Assembly: GCA_023150475.1 (NCBI GenBank)
Contig: JAKLKU010000006.1
Location: 124,001 to 188,000 of the forward strand
DNA length: 64,000 bases
From: Planctomycetota bacterium
Lineage (GTDB): Bacteria; Planctomycetota; UBA1135; GCA-002686595
Reading direction: 5' to 3'
Part shown: piece after piece, positions 43,846 through 53,090 of the stretch
Layout of the letters: each line of letters begins with the position of its first letter
Position numbering within the stretch: the first letter of the stretch is position 1
Translations under genes and position numbers: made by a program
Notes under the pieces: model-generated
Database searches by the model: none
The model's input: only the letters and a program-made list of their open reading frames with translations
Told to the model about the DNA's origin: nothing

Positions 43846-45062
43846 CGCAGGAGCTCCTGCACGCGCGCGACGACGCGTTTCGCGTTGCCGCGCCAGGTCA
43901 AATCGTGCTCGTGGATCGTGCGTCGAGCGGCGGCGCCGAGGCCGGCACGCGCCGTGGGATCGAGCGCGAGTTCGACGAGGACGCGTGCGAGCGCCTCTCC
44001 GTCGCCGGGCGGGACGAGGCGCGCGTTCTCGCGATCGACGAGGATCTCGCGCAAGTTGGGTTGATCGGGAGCGATCACGGCGAGGCGCGCAGCCATGTAT
44101 TCGTGGAGCTTCAGCGGCGAAGCATACGGGTTGATCGCGGGAACCAGAGCGACGTCGAACGCTTCCAGCAACGCCGGGATCGCCGCGTGCGGCCGCGGAC
44201 CGACGAAGTGGACTCGGCTCTCGGTCCCGGTGGCTCGCGCACGGGCTTCGAGCTCGGCGCGCGCGGGGCCTTCGCCGATCAAGACCAGGCGCGCACCGGC
44301 AAGCTCGGGCCGCGTGAGAGCTTCGATCACCAGATCGAGCCGGTGCCAATCGCGGTAGTAGCCGGTGAAGCCGAGCACCAAGCCCTCGTCGCCACGGTCT
44401 GGCGTCGCGAGCCCGAGCGCGGTGCGCGCCGCGGCGCGACCGGCGGGCGTCGGTTCGCGATACTGCTCGAGGTGCACGCCGTTCGGCGTCACGAGCAGGC
44501 GCTCGCGAGCGACGCCGAGCTCGACCAGCATCTCGCCGAGGACGCCCGTGACGACGCAGACGAGGTCCGCGCCGTGGAAGATGCGCTTCTCGATGCGCCG
44601 CGCCGTGGCGGGGAACGACAGGCCGCGGGTCTTGGAGAGCTCGAGCACCATCGGCGAGTTGACTTCGAGCACCAGCGGCACGCCGAGCTTGCGGCACGCG
44701 CGGACTCCGCCGAGGTTGCCGAACGCGTACCGCTCGTAGACGAAGTCCGGACGGAAGCGTCGTGCGGCGGCGAGCACCTTGCGCTCCGCGACGAGCGTGT
44801 ACCCGTACTCCGCGAGCTCTCGGGCGAAACGCGGCAACTTGGTCACGCTGCGCCATGGCGACGGTTTCGCCGCGCTTCGGGTTGCGGGCGCGGCGTGCGG
44901 CGAAACGCGCGGTGCCGCGTCCGGCGCGGGCTGCGCGGCGCGTTCGACCAACGCGACTTCCTCGAGTTCGTGCCCTTCCGCGACGAAGGCTTGCTGCAGC
45001 GCACGGATGTGCACCGCTTGGCCGTCCTCGGCCTGCGTGCGGTGGTGGTAGAGGATCCTCAC
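43842..45062 (-). CDS. glycosyltransferase family 4
   Basis: A 406-aa GT-B fold enzyme. The GTG at 45062 begins MRILYHHRT, followed by QAVHIRALQQAF, a variation on the usual G-rich N-terminal loop. The C-terminal donor domain has LGFTGYYRDWHRLD, RLVLIGEGPARAEL, and SPLKLHEYMAARLAVIAPD with the catalytic Glu. A Pro/Ala-rich insertion (about 45-70) is unusual. Donor and acceptor cannot be told from sequence. Start and stop both overlap neighbouring genes by 4 bases, so it is tightly coupled to the second GT4 and the deacetylase. Confidence 0.88.
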   Translation of the reverse strand: MRILYHHRTQAEDGQAVHIRALQQAFVAEGHELEEVALVERAAQPAPDAAPRVSPHAAPATRSAAKPSPWRSVTKLPRFARELAEYGYTLVAERKVLAAARRFRPDFVYERYAFGNLGGVRACRKLGVPLVLEVNSPMVLELSKTRGLSFPATARRIEKRIFHGADLVCVVTGVLGEMLVELGVARERLLVTPNGVHLEQYREPTPAGRAAARTALGLATPDRGDEGLVLGFTGYYRDWHRLDLVIEALTRPELAGARLVLIGEGPARAELEARARATGTESRVHFVGPRPHAAIPALLEAFDVALVPAINPYASPLKLHEYMAARLAVIAPDQPNLREILVDRENARLVPPGDGEALARVLVELALDPTARAGLGAAARRTIHEHDLTWRGNAKRVVARVQELLR

Positions 45063-46234
45063 GCAGCCCTCGGTGCGCCGCGCGCGCTCTCGAGCAGACG
45101 CTCGAGCGTCTCGAGTCCCGCTTGCCACGACAACTTCTCGACGCGCGCCCTGAGGCGTTCCGCCGCGGGGCGTTCGCGCAGGACGAGCGCGAGCAGTCGG
45201 CCGAGTTCGTCGGCGTCGCGCGACGTCGCGAGCGCGTTCGGCAGACCTTCGAGCAGCTCCGGCGTGCCGCCCGCGCGAGTCGCGACGACGGGCAAGCCGC
45301 TCGCGAGCGCCTCGAGCACCACGTTGGGCCGGCCTTCGCGCGAACTCGTCAAGAGCAGCGCGTCCGCGGCCGCGTACCACTCGGCGAGTTCTTCGGGCCG
45401 CTGCTCCCCCACGCACTCGACGGCGTGCGCCATGCCCGCCGCGGCGGCGGCCGAACGCACGGCGGCTTCGAGCGGGCCGCGGCCGACGAACACGAGCTTC
45501 GCGAACGGCGCGGTGCTCTTCGTCCACGCGAGGAACGCCGCGAGCGCGAGCAGCGGATCCTTGCGTTCGATCAAGTGGCCGACGACGAGCACGAGCGCCA
45601 GCGCGGGATCGATGCCGAGCTTCGCGCGCACCGCGGCGCGCTCGCGCGGCCGGAAGAGCTCGAGATCGACGCCGTTCGGCACGAGCACGCCGTGTTTCGC
45701 CCCGGCGAGCGAGTCCATGCGGTCGACGAGGTCCTGCGACACCGCGCACCACGCACCCGCGGCGCGCAGTGCTCGCGCGAGCTCGGCGGCGAGGCCGGCC
45801 TCACCGGCGACTTGCAGCACGTCGCTGCCCCGGCCGGAGATCACGCACGGCACGTCGGCCTCGCGCAACGCGGCCGCCGCGGCCCCCGCGGGCCACGCGT
45901 AGTCGCACACGACGACGTCGGGGCGTTCGGCGGCGAGGATCGCCGCGACGCCACGCGCGGCGAAACGCTCGGCGTTCGCGCGGGCCGAGCGCGGGAAGTG
46001 CAAGTAGCGCGGCCGTTCGATCGGGATCCCGCCGCGGTCTTCCGTGCCCGCCATCGCGGCGATCTCGCCGTAGCGCGTCATCAACGACAGCGGGAACGGC
46101 GCCCGCGGCAACGGATGGACCACACGGATCGAGTGGCCGCGAGCGCGCATCCCGAGCCAGCGCCGCTCGGCGAAGATGCCTTCGTGCGGTCGCGTGTTCG
46201 ACGGGTAGAGCGACGTGAGGACCGCGATCCTCAT
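45059..46234 (-). CDS. glycosyltransferase family 4
   Basis: A 391-aa GT-B enzyme. The N-terminal domain has AVLTSLYPSNTRPHEGIFAE, a start common among exopolysaccharide GT4 enzymes. The donor domain shows LVPNGVDLELFRPRER, VVGHLIERKDPLLAL, KLVFVGRGPLEAAV and the EX7E motif SSREGRPNVVLEALASGLPV. It is intact and of normal length. The ATG overlaps the asnB stop in ATGA; its stop overlaps the next GTG. It would act on a lipid-linked oligosaccharide in the cytoplasm. Confidence 0.92.
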   Translation of the reverse strand: MRIAVLTSLYPSNTRPHEGIFAERRWLGMRARGHSIRVVHPLPRAPFPLSLMTRYGEIAAMAGTEDRGGIPIERPRYLHFPRSARANAERFAARGVAAILAAERPDVVVCDYAWPAGAAAAALREADVPCVISGRGSDVLQVAGEAGLAAELARALRAAGAWCAVSQDLVDRMDSLAGAKHGVLVPNGVDLELFRPRERAAVRAKLGIDPALALVLVVGHLIERKDPLLALAAFLAWTKSTAPFAKLVFVGRGPLEAAVRSAAAAAGMAHAVECVGEQRPEELAEWYAAADALLLTSSREGRPNVVLEALASGLPVVATRAGGTPELLEGLPNALATSRDADELGRLLALVLRERPAAERLRARVEKLSWQAGLETLERLLESARGAPRAA

Positions 46235-48120
46235 GACGCGAGCCCGACGACAACGTGGCGCCGTCGCCAATGTTCGAGCACGAAGAGGCTCCAGAGCGTG
46301 CGTCCATGGTCGCGCGCGCCGGCGCGGTGTTCGGCGAGCAACGACCGCAGTCGCTCGCGAGCGAACCACTCGGCGGGCAACGTCTCCAGCGCGTCTGCGA
46401 TCGGCGCCGCGAGCGGCCCGCGGATCCACGCCTTGAGCGGCGTGTCGAAGCCCCGTTTCGCGCCGTCGAGGATCTCGCTCGGCAAGCGCGAGCGCAGCGC
46501 CTCGCGGAACGCGTGTTTGCCGCGCGAGCCACGGACCTTCTCCTGCGGCTCGAGCGGCGCGAAGCGTTCGACGAAGCGGTGGTCGAGGATCGGCGGGCGC
46601 ACCTCGAGCGAGACCCCCATCGACGCACGGTCGACTTTCGCGAGGATCTGGTCGGGCAAGTACGTGTGGAAGTCGGCGTACTGCGCGCGGTACAGCGCAT
46701 CGTCGACGCGCGGCGTGCGGTAGTGGCGTTCGAAAGCCTCGAACGGATCGTGTCCGGCGAGCGAGCGCGCGAGTTCGGGCTCGAGCAACGCGAGCGCGTC
46801 GTCGCGGCCGAGCTGCGTGACGCTGTTCCAATACGCACGCGCCGGATCGAGGCCGACGTTCGAGAGGAACGTCTTCGCGCGGAACACCCGCGGCGCCCAA
46901 TCGAGCTTCGGGTAGGTGCGACCGAGCGCGCCGACGAGCTTCGTCCCGCCCGCGCCGAGCGTCGCCCGCACGCGGTTCTCCGCCACGTCGTGCACGTAGC
47001 GCCGGTAGCCCGCAAAGACTTCGTCACCGCCGTCGCCCGACAAGGCGACCGTCACGTGCTCCCGCGCCATCTTCGACACGAGATACGTCGGCACCGTCGA
47101 CGGATCGGCGAGCGGCTCGTCGTAGAGCCAGCTCAGGGGATCGATCGCGAGCGCGGGATCCGGGTCGAGGACGCTCGTGTGGTGCTCGGCGCCGATGCGC
47201 GCGGCGGAGCGCACGGCGATCGCGAGCTCGTCGTGCGTCTTCTCGCGGAAGCCGACCGAACACGCGACCACTTTGCGCTCCGAGACGCGCGCCATCGCGT
47301 CGACGACGGCGTTCGAGTCGATGCCGCCCGACAGGAACGCGCCGAGCGGCACGTCCGAGATCAAGTGGTCGCGGACGACCCGATCGAAGAGCTCGAGGAG
47401 CTCCTCGGCGCTCGCCGCCGGTCGCAGCGCGTCGGTCGGGAGGTCCCAGTGGCGCTCGATCCGCGGCGTGGTTCCCGGCGTCCACACCAGCGTCGACGCC
47501 GGCGGCAAGCGGCGCATCCCCGCCCACGCCGCGTCTTCGCCGCCGACGTAGCCCGCGACGAGGTAGTCGAGCAGTTTCTCGCGACGCAGCCTGCGTTCGC
47601 CGAAGCCGAGCTCGAGCACCGCCTTGGTCTCGCTGCCGAAGGCGATGCCGCGTTCGTCGTGCGCGTAGTAGAGCGGCTTGATGCCGAGCCGGTCGCGGCC
47701 GAGCACGAGCTTCGGCGCGCGTGGATCGCGGAAGTCGGCCAGCGCGAACGCGTACATGCCGACCAGCCGCTCGACGAAACGTTCACCGTGCTCCTCGTAG
47801 AGGTGCACGAGCGTTTCGATGTCCGACTGCGAACGGAAACGATGGCCGCGCGCGACGAGTTCGCGACGCAGCTCGGCGTAGTTGTAGACCTCGCCGTTGC
47901 CGACGAGACCGATCGTGCCGTCTTCGTTCTCGAAGGGCTGGTGACCGCCCGCGACGTCGATGATCGAGAGCCGGCGGAAGAGCAGGCCGAATCCGCCGCG
48001 GATCCACGTGCCGTCGTCGTCCGGCCCGCGGTGCAGGATGGTGCGGCCCGCTCGAGACAGTTCGGCCGCTTCGACTCGCGCATCGTGGCCGGCGAGCGCG
48101 ACGCCGCAGAGTCCACACAC
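46231..48120 (-). CDS. asparagine synthase (glutamine-hydrolysing)-type amidotransferase, EPS-associated
   Basis: A 629-aa two-domain enzyme. The glutaminase domain begins MCGLCGVAL with Cys2 as nucleophile, followed by HRGPDDDG and VGNGEVYNYAEL. The synthetase domain has the PP-loop FLSGGIDSNAVV and the SGDGGDEVFAGY segment. Members within exopolysaccharide loci (amidotransferase 1 of XrtA systems) are thought to amidate a sugar or amino-acid substituent rather than make free asparagine. The GTG at 48120 is fixed by the need for Cys at residue 2. It starts one base after the ligase stop and overlaps the following GT4. Confidence 0.9.
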   Translation of the reverse strand: MCGLCGVALAGHDARVEAAELSRAGRTILHRGPDDDGTWIRGGFGLLFRRLSIIDVAGGHQPFENEDGTIGLVGNGEVYNYAELRRELVARGHRFRSQSDIETLVHLYEEHGERFVERLVGMYAFALADFRDPRAPKLVLGRDRLGIKPLYYAHDERGIAFGSETKAVLELGFGERRLRREKLLDYLVAGYVGGEDAAWAGMRRLPPASTLVWTPGTTPRIERHWDLPTDALRPAASAEELLELFDRVVRDHLISDVPLGAFLSGGIDSNAVVDAMARVSERKVVACSVGFREKTHDELAIAVRSAARIGAEHHTSVLDPDPALAIDPLSWLYDEPLADPSTVPTYLVSKMAREHVTVALSGDGGDEVFAGYRRYVHDVAENRVRATLGAGGTKLVGALGRTYPKLDWAPRVFRAKTFLSNVGLDPARAYWNSVTQLGRDDALALLEPELARSLAGHDPFEAFERHYRTPRVDDALYRAQYADFHTYLPDQILAKVDRASMGVSLEVRPPILDHRFVERFAPLEPQEKVRGSRGKHAFREALRSRLPSEILDGAKRGFDTPLKAWIRGPLAAPIADALETLPAEWFARERLRSLLAEHRAGARDHGRTLWSLFVLEHWRRRHVVVGLAS

Positions 48121-48121
48121 G

Positions 48122-49504
48122 CTAGGACCCCTCCGGCAAGAGCTTGCGATTGCGGAAGCCGCCCTTGCGCACGAGACGGCCGAAGCCGCGCTTGCGTTCC
48201 TCGCGCACGGGGATGTCCGCGGTCAGCGGGTCACCGCCGTCGGTCGGGACGCGGAGCTCCAGTCTCGCCATCTCCCGATAGGCGATGCCTTCGAACGCGA
48301 CGATGATGCCGACGTAGTGATAGAAGAGATCGAACGCGAAACGGTTGAGGAACGTGCTGCCGAGCACGAACGCGCAGAGAGCCGCTTCGAACATCGTCGC
48401 ATAGTTGATGATCCAGCTCGTGTTGAAGTACCGCAGCGCATCGCGGCGCAACGCCCACACACGCCACAACGAGTAGAAGATCAGGAAGAGGTAGAGGCAG
48501 AGCGAGATCGTGCCGGTCTCCGCCCACACCTGCAGATAACTGTTGTGCGCGACGCGCACGTACTCGGCCGCGGAAGAGGCGTACTCGGAGTAGTGCCGGC
48601 GGAACATCTGGAAGCCGACGCCGAGCACGGGATTGTCGCTCGCCATGCGGATCGCCGTCTTCCACGCGGCGATGCGGCCCATCGCGGAACCGTCCTGTTC
48701 GACGTTCTGCAAGGTCCCGAGCCGTTCGAAGACCGAATCGGGCAGGACCAGGAAGGTCACCAGCGCCGCGACTCCGGCGAGCGAGAAGCCGAGGAATCGA
48801 TTGCGAGAGCGCCACGTGATCACGGCGAGGCAGATGCACAACGAGAGGAACCCGCCGCGCGAACGCGTCATGATCACGGTCAGGATCGTCAGCGGCACGA
48901 TCATCCACACGCCACGCCGCAACACCGGCCGTTTCTCCGACGAGCCGATGTGGATCAGCAGCGGCAACGACATGCAGAGCGCGAGCGAGAAGTCGTTGTT
49001 GTCCTCGAGCATCCCGCCCGGGCCGCGCAGCACTTCCATGTTGCCGCCGGACAACACGCCGCCGAGGCCGACCTTGACGCCGTAGAAGCCGAACGACATC
49101 GCGATCACCCAGACGAGCACGCGCAGTCGCTCCGGCGTGCTGACGAGCGTGGTCGTGAAGAGCGAGACACCGACGACCTTCGCGAACTCGACGTAGCGGT
49201 TGAACTGATCGCTGGAATACTCGCGGCCGGCGAGCACGCTCAGGCCCACGACGACGACGAGCGCCATCAGGATCGTGCACCGCAGGTCGCGTCGATAGAA
49301 CTCCTTGCGTGGTCGCGAGAAGTACCCCGCCATCGTCACGACGGCGACCAGGAACGACCAACGCTGCGGGCGGGCGAAGCCCCAGCAGAGATCCTGCGGC
49401 CGCATGTACGCGAGCCACGAGAAGACCAAGAGACCGATGAACGGCCGCCGGTAGACGACCGGCAGCAGGAACAGGATGACCGAGGCGAAGATCAGGTCCC
49501 GCAT
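48122..49504 (-). CDS. O-antigen-ligase-family membrane protein, exosortase-A-associated type
   Basis: A 460-aa polytopic protein of the Wzy/WaaL superfamily. The opening MRDLIFASVILFLLPVVYRR, then PFIGLLVFSWLAYMRPQDL and CWGFARPQ, is the start seen in the putative O-glycosylation ligase family of XrtA loci (TIGR03097 as I remember it). About ten hydrophobic segments and the large periplasmic loop with GRIAAWKTAIRMASDNPVLG and VAHNSYLQVWAETG are present; the latter holds the conserved His of the family. It either polymerises repeat units or ligates the glycan to a carrier. It sits between wzz and asnB, 30 bases after the wzz stop. Confidence 0.92.
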   Translation of the reverse strand: MRDLIFASVILFLLPVVYRRPFIGLLVFSWLAYMRPQDLCWGFARPQRWSFLVAVVTMAGYFSRPRKEFYRRDLRCTILMALVVVVGLSVLAGREYSSDQFNRYVEFAKVVGVSLFTTTLVSTPERLRVLVWVIAMSFGFYGVKVGLGGVLSGGNMEVLRGPGGMLEDNNDFSLALCMSLPLLIHIGSSEKRPVLRRGVWMIVPLTILTVIMTRSRGGFLSLCICLAVITWRSRNRFLGFSLAGVAALVTFLVLPDSVFERLGTLQNVEQDGSAMGRIAAWKTAIRMASDNPVLGVGFQMFRRHYSEYASSAAEYVRVAHNSYLQVWAETGTISLCLYLFLIFYSLWRVWALRRDALRYFNTSWIINYATMFEAALCAFVLGSTFLNRFAFDLFYHYVGIIVAFEGIAYREMARLELRVPTDGGDPLTADIPVREERKRGFGRLVRKGGFRNRKLLPEGS

Positions 49505-49534
49505 GCGCGGTCTCTCGGGTCCTAGGCGAGCGCG

Positions 49535-51181
49535 CTAGCGCAGCTTCTCCTGCAGAGCGTGGATCGCGTCGCGCAGGTCGGCGCCGAGCATGTCCTGGCG
49601 GTTGGCGTACGCCCACGTCACCCACAACACGGCGCCGATCAGGACCAGGCTCGCGAGCCCGATCGCCGCGCGGCGGACCGTGCGATTGCGCAGTTCGGAG
49701 CGAGTGACGATCTCGCCGACCGCGCCGAGCACCGGCACCGACATCGAGCGCGAGACGTCACCGACCGACCGATAGGCATTGCGGCCGAACTCGGCGAGGA
49801 CCGAGGACGCGAGACCGAGGCCGAGACCGATCACGCCGTACATCGCGATGATCAGCGGCACGATCGGGCTCGACGGCAAGCGCGGCGCTTCGGCGCGCTC
49901 GGTGACTTCGAACGGGTCCCCCGGAGGGCCCGAGATGTACTCGTAGAAGTCGCGCTGGCGGTGATAGGCGGCGTCGGCGTCGAGGAACGCGGCCTCCGCG
50001 GTCTGGCGCTCGGTCGAGAGCGACGCGACTTCGCGGTACACGTCGGCGAGTTCGACTTGCTTCGCGCCGAGTTCCTTCACGTTCCCTTCGAGCGTCTTGA
50101 CGGTGGTCTCGAGCTTCGAGAGGTTCACGTCGCTCGCGTCGAGCCGCAGGCGCAGGTCGGTGCGCTTCTTGTTCTGGACGTAGTTGGTCTCGATCGAACT
50201 CGTGGTGCCGAGCCCGAGGAGTTGCTTGCGCTGTTCCTCGAGCGTGCGGATCTGGTCCTGGGCGCGCTGGTACTCGGAGTGCAGCGGCAGGATGCCCTTC
50301 TCGGTCAGGTTGTTGTTGATCGCGGCGATCTGTTGATCGAGGTTTGCGACCTTGTCCGCGACCGACACGCCGGGCGTGGAGATCTGCTCCGGCACGACCT
50401 CGGGCTCGCGTTCGTACTCCTCGCGCAGTTTCGCGTTGAGCTCCCTCTCGATCTTGAGCTGCGCTTCGGCGTCGTCGAGGCGGGTCTCGGTCGCCTTCAG
50501 CAAGTTGAAGAGCGGGTCCTCCGGACGCTCGCGGTTCGAACCCGGTGCCGGCTGCGTGACGGAGAGCTTGTACTTCTTCTGGAGTTCCGTGAGGCGCCGC
50601 ACGACATCGTTCAGCGTCTCTTCCTTCTTCTTGCGGAACTCCTGGAGCTTCTCGCGGTCCGCTTTGGCCTGCTCGCGGCCGCGCGAGACCATCTCGCGGA
50701 CGTAGGCTTCGCGCAGATCGTTCAGGAAACGCGCCGCGCGTTGGGGTTCGGAGTCGGAGTACGTGATCGTGATGAACTGCGAGCCCTGTTGGTTCTTCGT
50801 CACCGCCGGCATCGGCACGCTGATGCGCGCGATGAGCTTCGAAAGGAACTCCGCCTGCTCCTCCGCGGAAAGGCCGGCGTAGTCCTGCCACTCCTGCTTC
50901 TCGACCACGGCCCGCACGCGTTCGGCGGCCTTGATGACGAAGCCCGCGTTCGCGACTTCGCGCGCGATCGACGTCGCTTCGAAGCCGCGGCCCGCGATCG
51001 GCGGGTTCATCTCGTGGACTTCGAGCTGCGTCCGGACGCTGTAGCTCTTCGGCATGATCGACACGACGAACGTGCCCACCGCGACGCCGAAAGCGCACGG
51101 GATCACGATCTGCCAGGCCCGACGCTTCAGGATCGCGAGGAAATCCTGGAGCTGACCTTGTGTCTGCGGTTGCGTTGCCAC
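49535..51181 (-). CDS. Wzz-type chain-length determinant protein with long coiled coil
   Basis: A 548-aa inner-membrane protein that sets polysaccharide chain length. The first membrane helix (WQIVIPCAFGVAVGTFVVSI) is near residue 20. The large periplasmic part has long coiled-coil stretches (about 165-300 and 330-420, rich in Glu/Lys/Gln). A second helix (IVPLIIAMYGVIGLGLGLAS) is followed by a third (AAIGLASLVLIGAVLWVTWA) near the end, which most Wzz proteins lack. No tyrosine kinase domain is fused. GTG at 51181 was chosen because the longer frame overlaps wza by 74 bases and has no motif; it follows wza by 13 bases. Confidence 0.9.
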   Translation of the reverse strand: MATQPQTQGQLQDFLAILKRRAWQIVIPCAFGVAVGTFVVSIMPKSYSVRTQLEVHEMNPPIAGRGFEATSIAREVANAGFVIKAAERVRAVVEKQEWQDYAGLSAEEQAEFLSKLIARISVPMPAVTKNQQGSQFITITYSDSEPQRAARFLNDLREAYVREMVSRGREQAKADREKLQEFRKKKEETLNDVVRRLTELQKKYKLSVTQPAPGSNRERPEDPLFNLLKATETRLDDAEAQLKIERELNAKLREEYEREPEVVPEQISTPGVSVADKVANLDQQIAAINNNLTEKGILPLHSEYQRAQDQIRTLEEQRKQLLGLGTTSSIETNYVQNKKRTDLRLRLDASDVNLSKLETTVKTLEGNVKELGAKQVELADVYREVASLSTERQTAEAAFLDADAAYHRQRDFYEYISGPPGDPFEVTERAEAPRLPSSPIVPLIIAMYGVIGLGLGLASSVLAEFGRNAYRSVGDVSRSMSVPVLGAVGEIVTRSELRNRTVRRAAIGLASLVLIGAVLWVTWAYANRQDMLGADLRDAIHALQEKLR

Positions 51182-51194
51182 GGAGAGCTGGAGA

Positions 51195-51980
51195 TCAGAA
51201 GAAGGTGTTGTTGAAGCCGCCCTGGAGTCCCAAGCCGCCGCGGCGGTTGTTGAACCCGAAGCCGCCACGCCCGAACGAGAAGAGCGACTGCATCACCTTC
51301 TGGACGGGGAAGAGCAGGTCGGACAGGAAGTAGCCGAGCTGCGCCATCATCGTCGGCGGGACGTAGATGATGTCGCGCTCGCTGACCAGGATGTTGAACG
51401 TCGAGTCGCCGGTCTCGACGATCTCGCTCAAGTTGCAGGTGATCACGAGCGGATCGCGCGGGTCGGCGCGGATCAAACGCACGCGGCCGAGGTTCGCGGT
51501 CTGTGGGTTGGGCCTCGCCGACGTGACGGCCTCGAAGATCGTCAAGTCGCCGGGAAACGGCTTCGAACCTTCCTGGCCGACTTCGCCGAACACGAAGTAC
51601 ACCTTGCCGCGCGTCTGCAGCCGCACCTTGATGTCGAGCTTCGCGAAGTACGGCGAGTACTTCTGCATCAGGAACGCCTCGAGCTCGGTACGCGTCAGAC
51701 CCGCGACGTACACCGCGCCGACTTCCGGCAGCACGATCGTGCCGTCGATGTCGACCGTGTACGCCCCGCCGAGCTCGGGGTGGTACGAGTCCGCGATCGA
51801 CAGCGTGTCGCCGAGCGTCACGTAGTTCTGGTCCTCGGCGTTGCCCGTGTAGCGATTGCCGAAGCCGTCGCTGTTCAAGTACTGCAGCTCGCGCTTGTTG
51901 GGCGCGGTGCTGCAGCTCGCGAGACCTAGGACGAGCGCGATGAGCGCGAGGTGAACGAGACGGCGGGTTCCGTGGGGCAT
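51195..51980 (-). CDS. Wza-type polysaccharide export lipoprotein
   Basis: A 261-aa outer-membrane polysaccharide export protein. The lipoprotein signal ends in GLASC. The Poly_export domain is seen in LGDTLSIADSY, YTVDIDGTIVLPEVG and LTRTELEAFLMQKY, followed by an SLBB-type unit starting KVYFVFGEVGQEG with FEAVTSARP. The C-terminus is Gly/Asn/Phe-rich and includes FGFNNRRGGLGLQGG, which is unusual and replaces the amphipathic helix of E. coli Wza. The start at 51980 lies 93 bases after the rmlB stop and may head an export operon that runs to the deacetylase at 42994. Confidence 0.9.
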   Translation of the reverse strand: MPHGTRRLVHLALIALVLGLASCSTAPNKRELQYLNSDGFGNRYTGNAEDQNYVTLGDTLSIADSYHPELGGAYTVDIDGTIVLPEVGAVYVAGLTRTELEAFLMQKYSPYFAKLDIKVRLQTRGKVYFVFGEVGQEGSKPFPGDLTIFEAVTSARPNPQTANLGRVRLIRADPRDPLVITCNLSEIVETGDSTFNILVSERDIIYVPPTMMAQLGYFLSDLLFPVQKVMQSLFSFGRGGFGFNNRRGGLGLQGGFNNTFF

Positions 51981-52073
51981 GGGTAGGCGATCGGCGCAGG
52001 CGATATCGGACGGTTGCACCGCTCTGCGGAGCAAAGGAGAGGCGCCATTCCAGCGGATGGACCTCGGGCTTCT

Positions 52074-53090
52074 CTAGTTCCCGTACTGCCGCGCGTAGTA
52101 ATCGCGGTAGGCGCCGTTCCTAACCCGTTGCAGCCACTCGGTTTGCGACTGGTACCAGCGGATCGTCAGCGGCAGAGCATCTTCGAAGCGGAAGCGCGGC
52201 CGCCACCCGAGCTCGCGCTCGATCTTCGACGCGTCGATCGCGTACCGGCGGTCGTGGCCGGGCCGGTCCTTGACGTAGGTGATCAGGCTCTCGGGCTTCT
52301 CGAGCGTCTTCAGGATCGTCTTCACGATGAAGAGGTTCGGGTACTCGTTGTGCCCACCGATGTTGTAGACCTCGCCCGCGCGGCCCTTCTCGAGCACGGT
52401 GAGGATCGCCTCGCAGTGGTCGACGACGTAGAGCCAATCGCGCACGTTCATGCCGTCGCCGTAGACCGGGAGCGGTTTCGACTCGCTCGCGTTCGCGATC
52501 ATCAGCGGGATCAGCTTCTCGGGGAACTGATACGGGCCGTAGTTGTTCGAGCAGCGCGTGATGATGCCCGGGAAGCCGTGCGTGTGGCACGCGGCGCGCA
52601 CCAAGAAGTCGCTCGCGGCTTTGCTCGCCGAGTACGGCGAGTTCGGTTGGATCGGCGTCTCCTCGGTGAAGAAGCCGGTGTCGCCGAGCGAGCCGTAGAC
52701 CTCGTCGGTCGACACGTGCACGAAGCGCTTCACGCCGTGTTTGCGCGACGCGTCGAGCAGCACCTGCGTGCCGACGACGTTCGTCGTGACGAACGGGATG
52801 CCGGATTGGATCGAGCGGTCGACGTGGCTTTCCGCCGCGAAGTGCACGACGACGCAGCCATCGCCGGCTTTCGCGAACGCTTTCTCGACGTCGGCCGGTT
52901 CCCGGATGTCGCCGTGCACGAAGGAGTAGTTCGCGCGTTTTTCGATCGACGTGAGGTTCTCGAGGTTGCCGGCGTACGTCAGCGCGTCGAGGTTGACGAC
53001 CTTCCAGTCCGGCCGCTTTTCCGCGAGCAGGTGCAGGAAGTTCGAACCGATGAAACCGGCGCCGCCGGTGACGATGCAGGAGACGGTCAT
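52074..53090 (-). CDS. rmlB: dTDP-glucose 4,6-dehydratase
   Basis: A 338-aa extended SDR that makes dTDP-4-keto-6-deoxyglucose. The NAD motif GGAGFIGSN, the active-site VHVSTDEVYGSLG and SPYSASKAASD (Tyr/Lys) and the substrate-binding NNYGPYQFPEKLIPL are present. The start overlaps the rmlD stop in an ATGA. With RmlA and RmlD it covers three of four steps of the dTDP-rhamnose pathway. Confidence 0.96.
   Translation of the reverse strand: MTVSCIVTGGAGFIGSNFLHLLAEKRPDWKVVNLDALTYAGNLENLTSIEKRANYSFVHGDIREPADVEKAFAKAGDGCVVVHFAAESHVDRSIQSGIPFVTTNVVGTQVLLDASRKHGVKRFVHVSTDEVYGSLGDTGFFTEETPIQPNSPYSASKAASDFLVRAACHTHGFPGIITRCSNNYGPYQFPEKLIPLMIANASESKPLPVYGDGMNVRDWLYVVDHCEAILTVLEKGRAGEVYNIGGHNEYPNLFIVKTILKTLEKPESLITYVKDRPGHDRRYAIDASKIERELGWRPRFRFEDALPLTIRWYQSQTEWLQRVRNGAYRDYYARQYGN

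Noticed and set aside
52035..52073. Possible sigma-54 promoter before wza (tggcgcctctcctttgct on minus)
   Set aside because: GG to GC spacing is 14 instead of 12 bases; only the flanking motifs look right.
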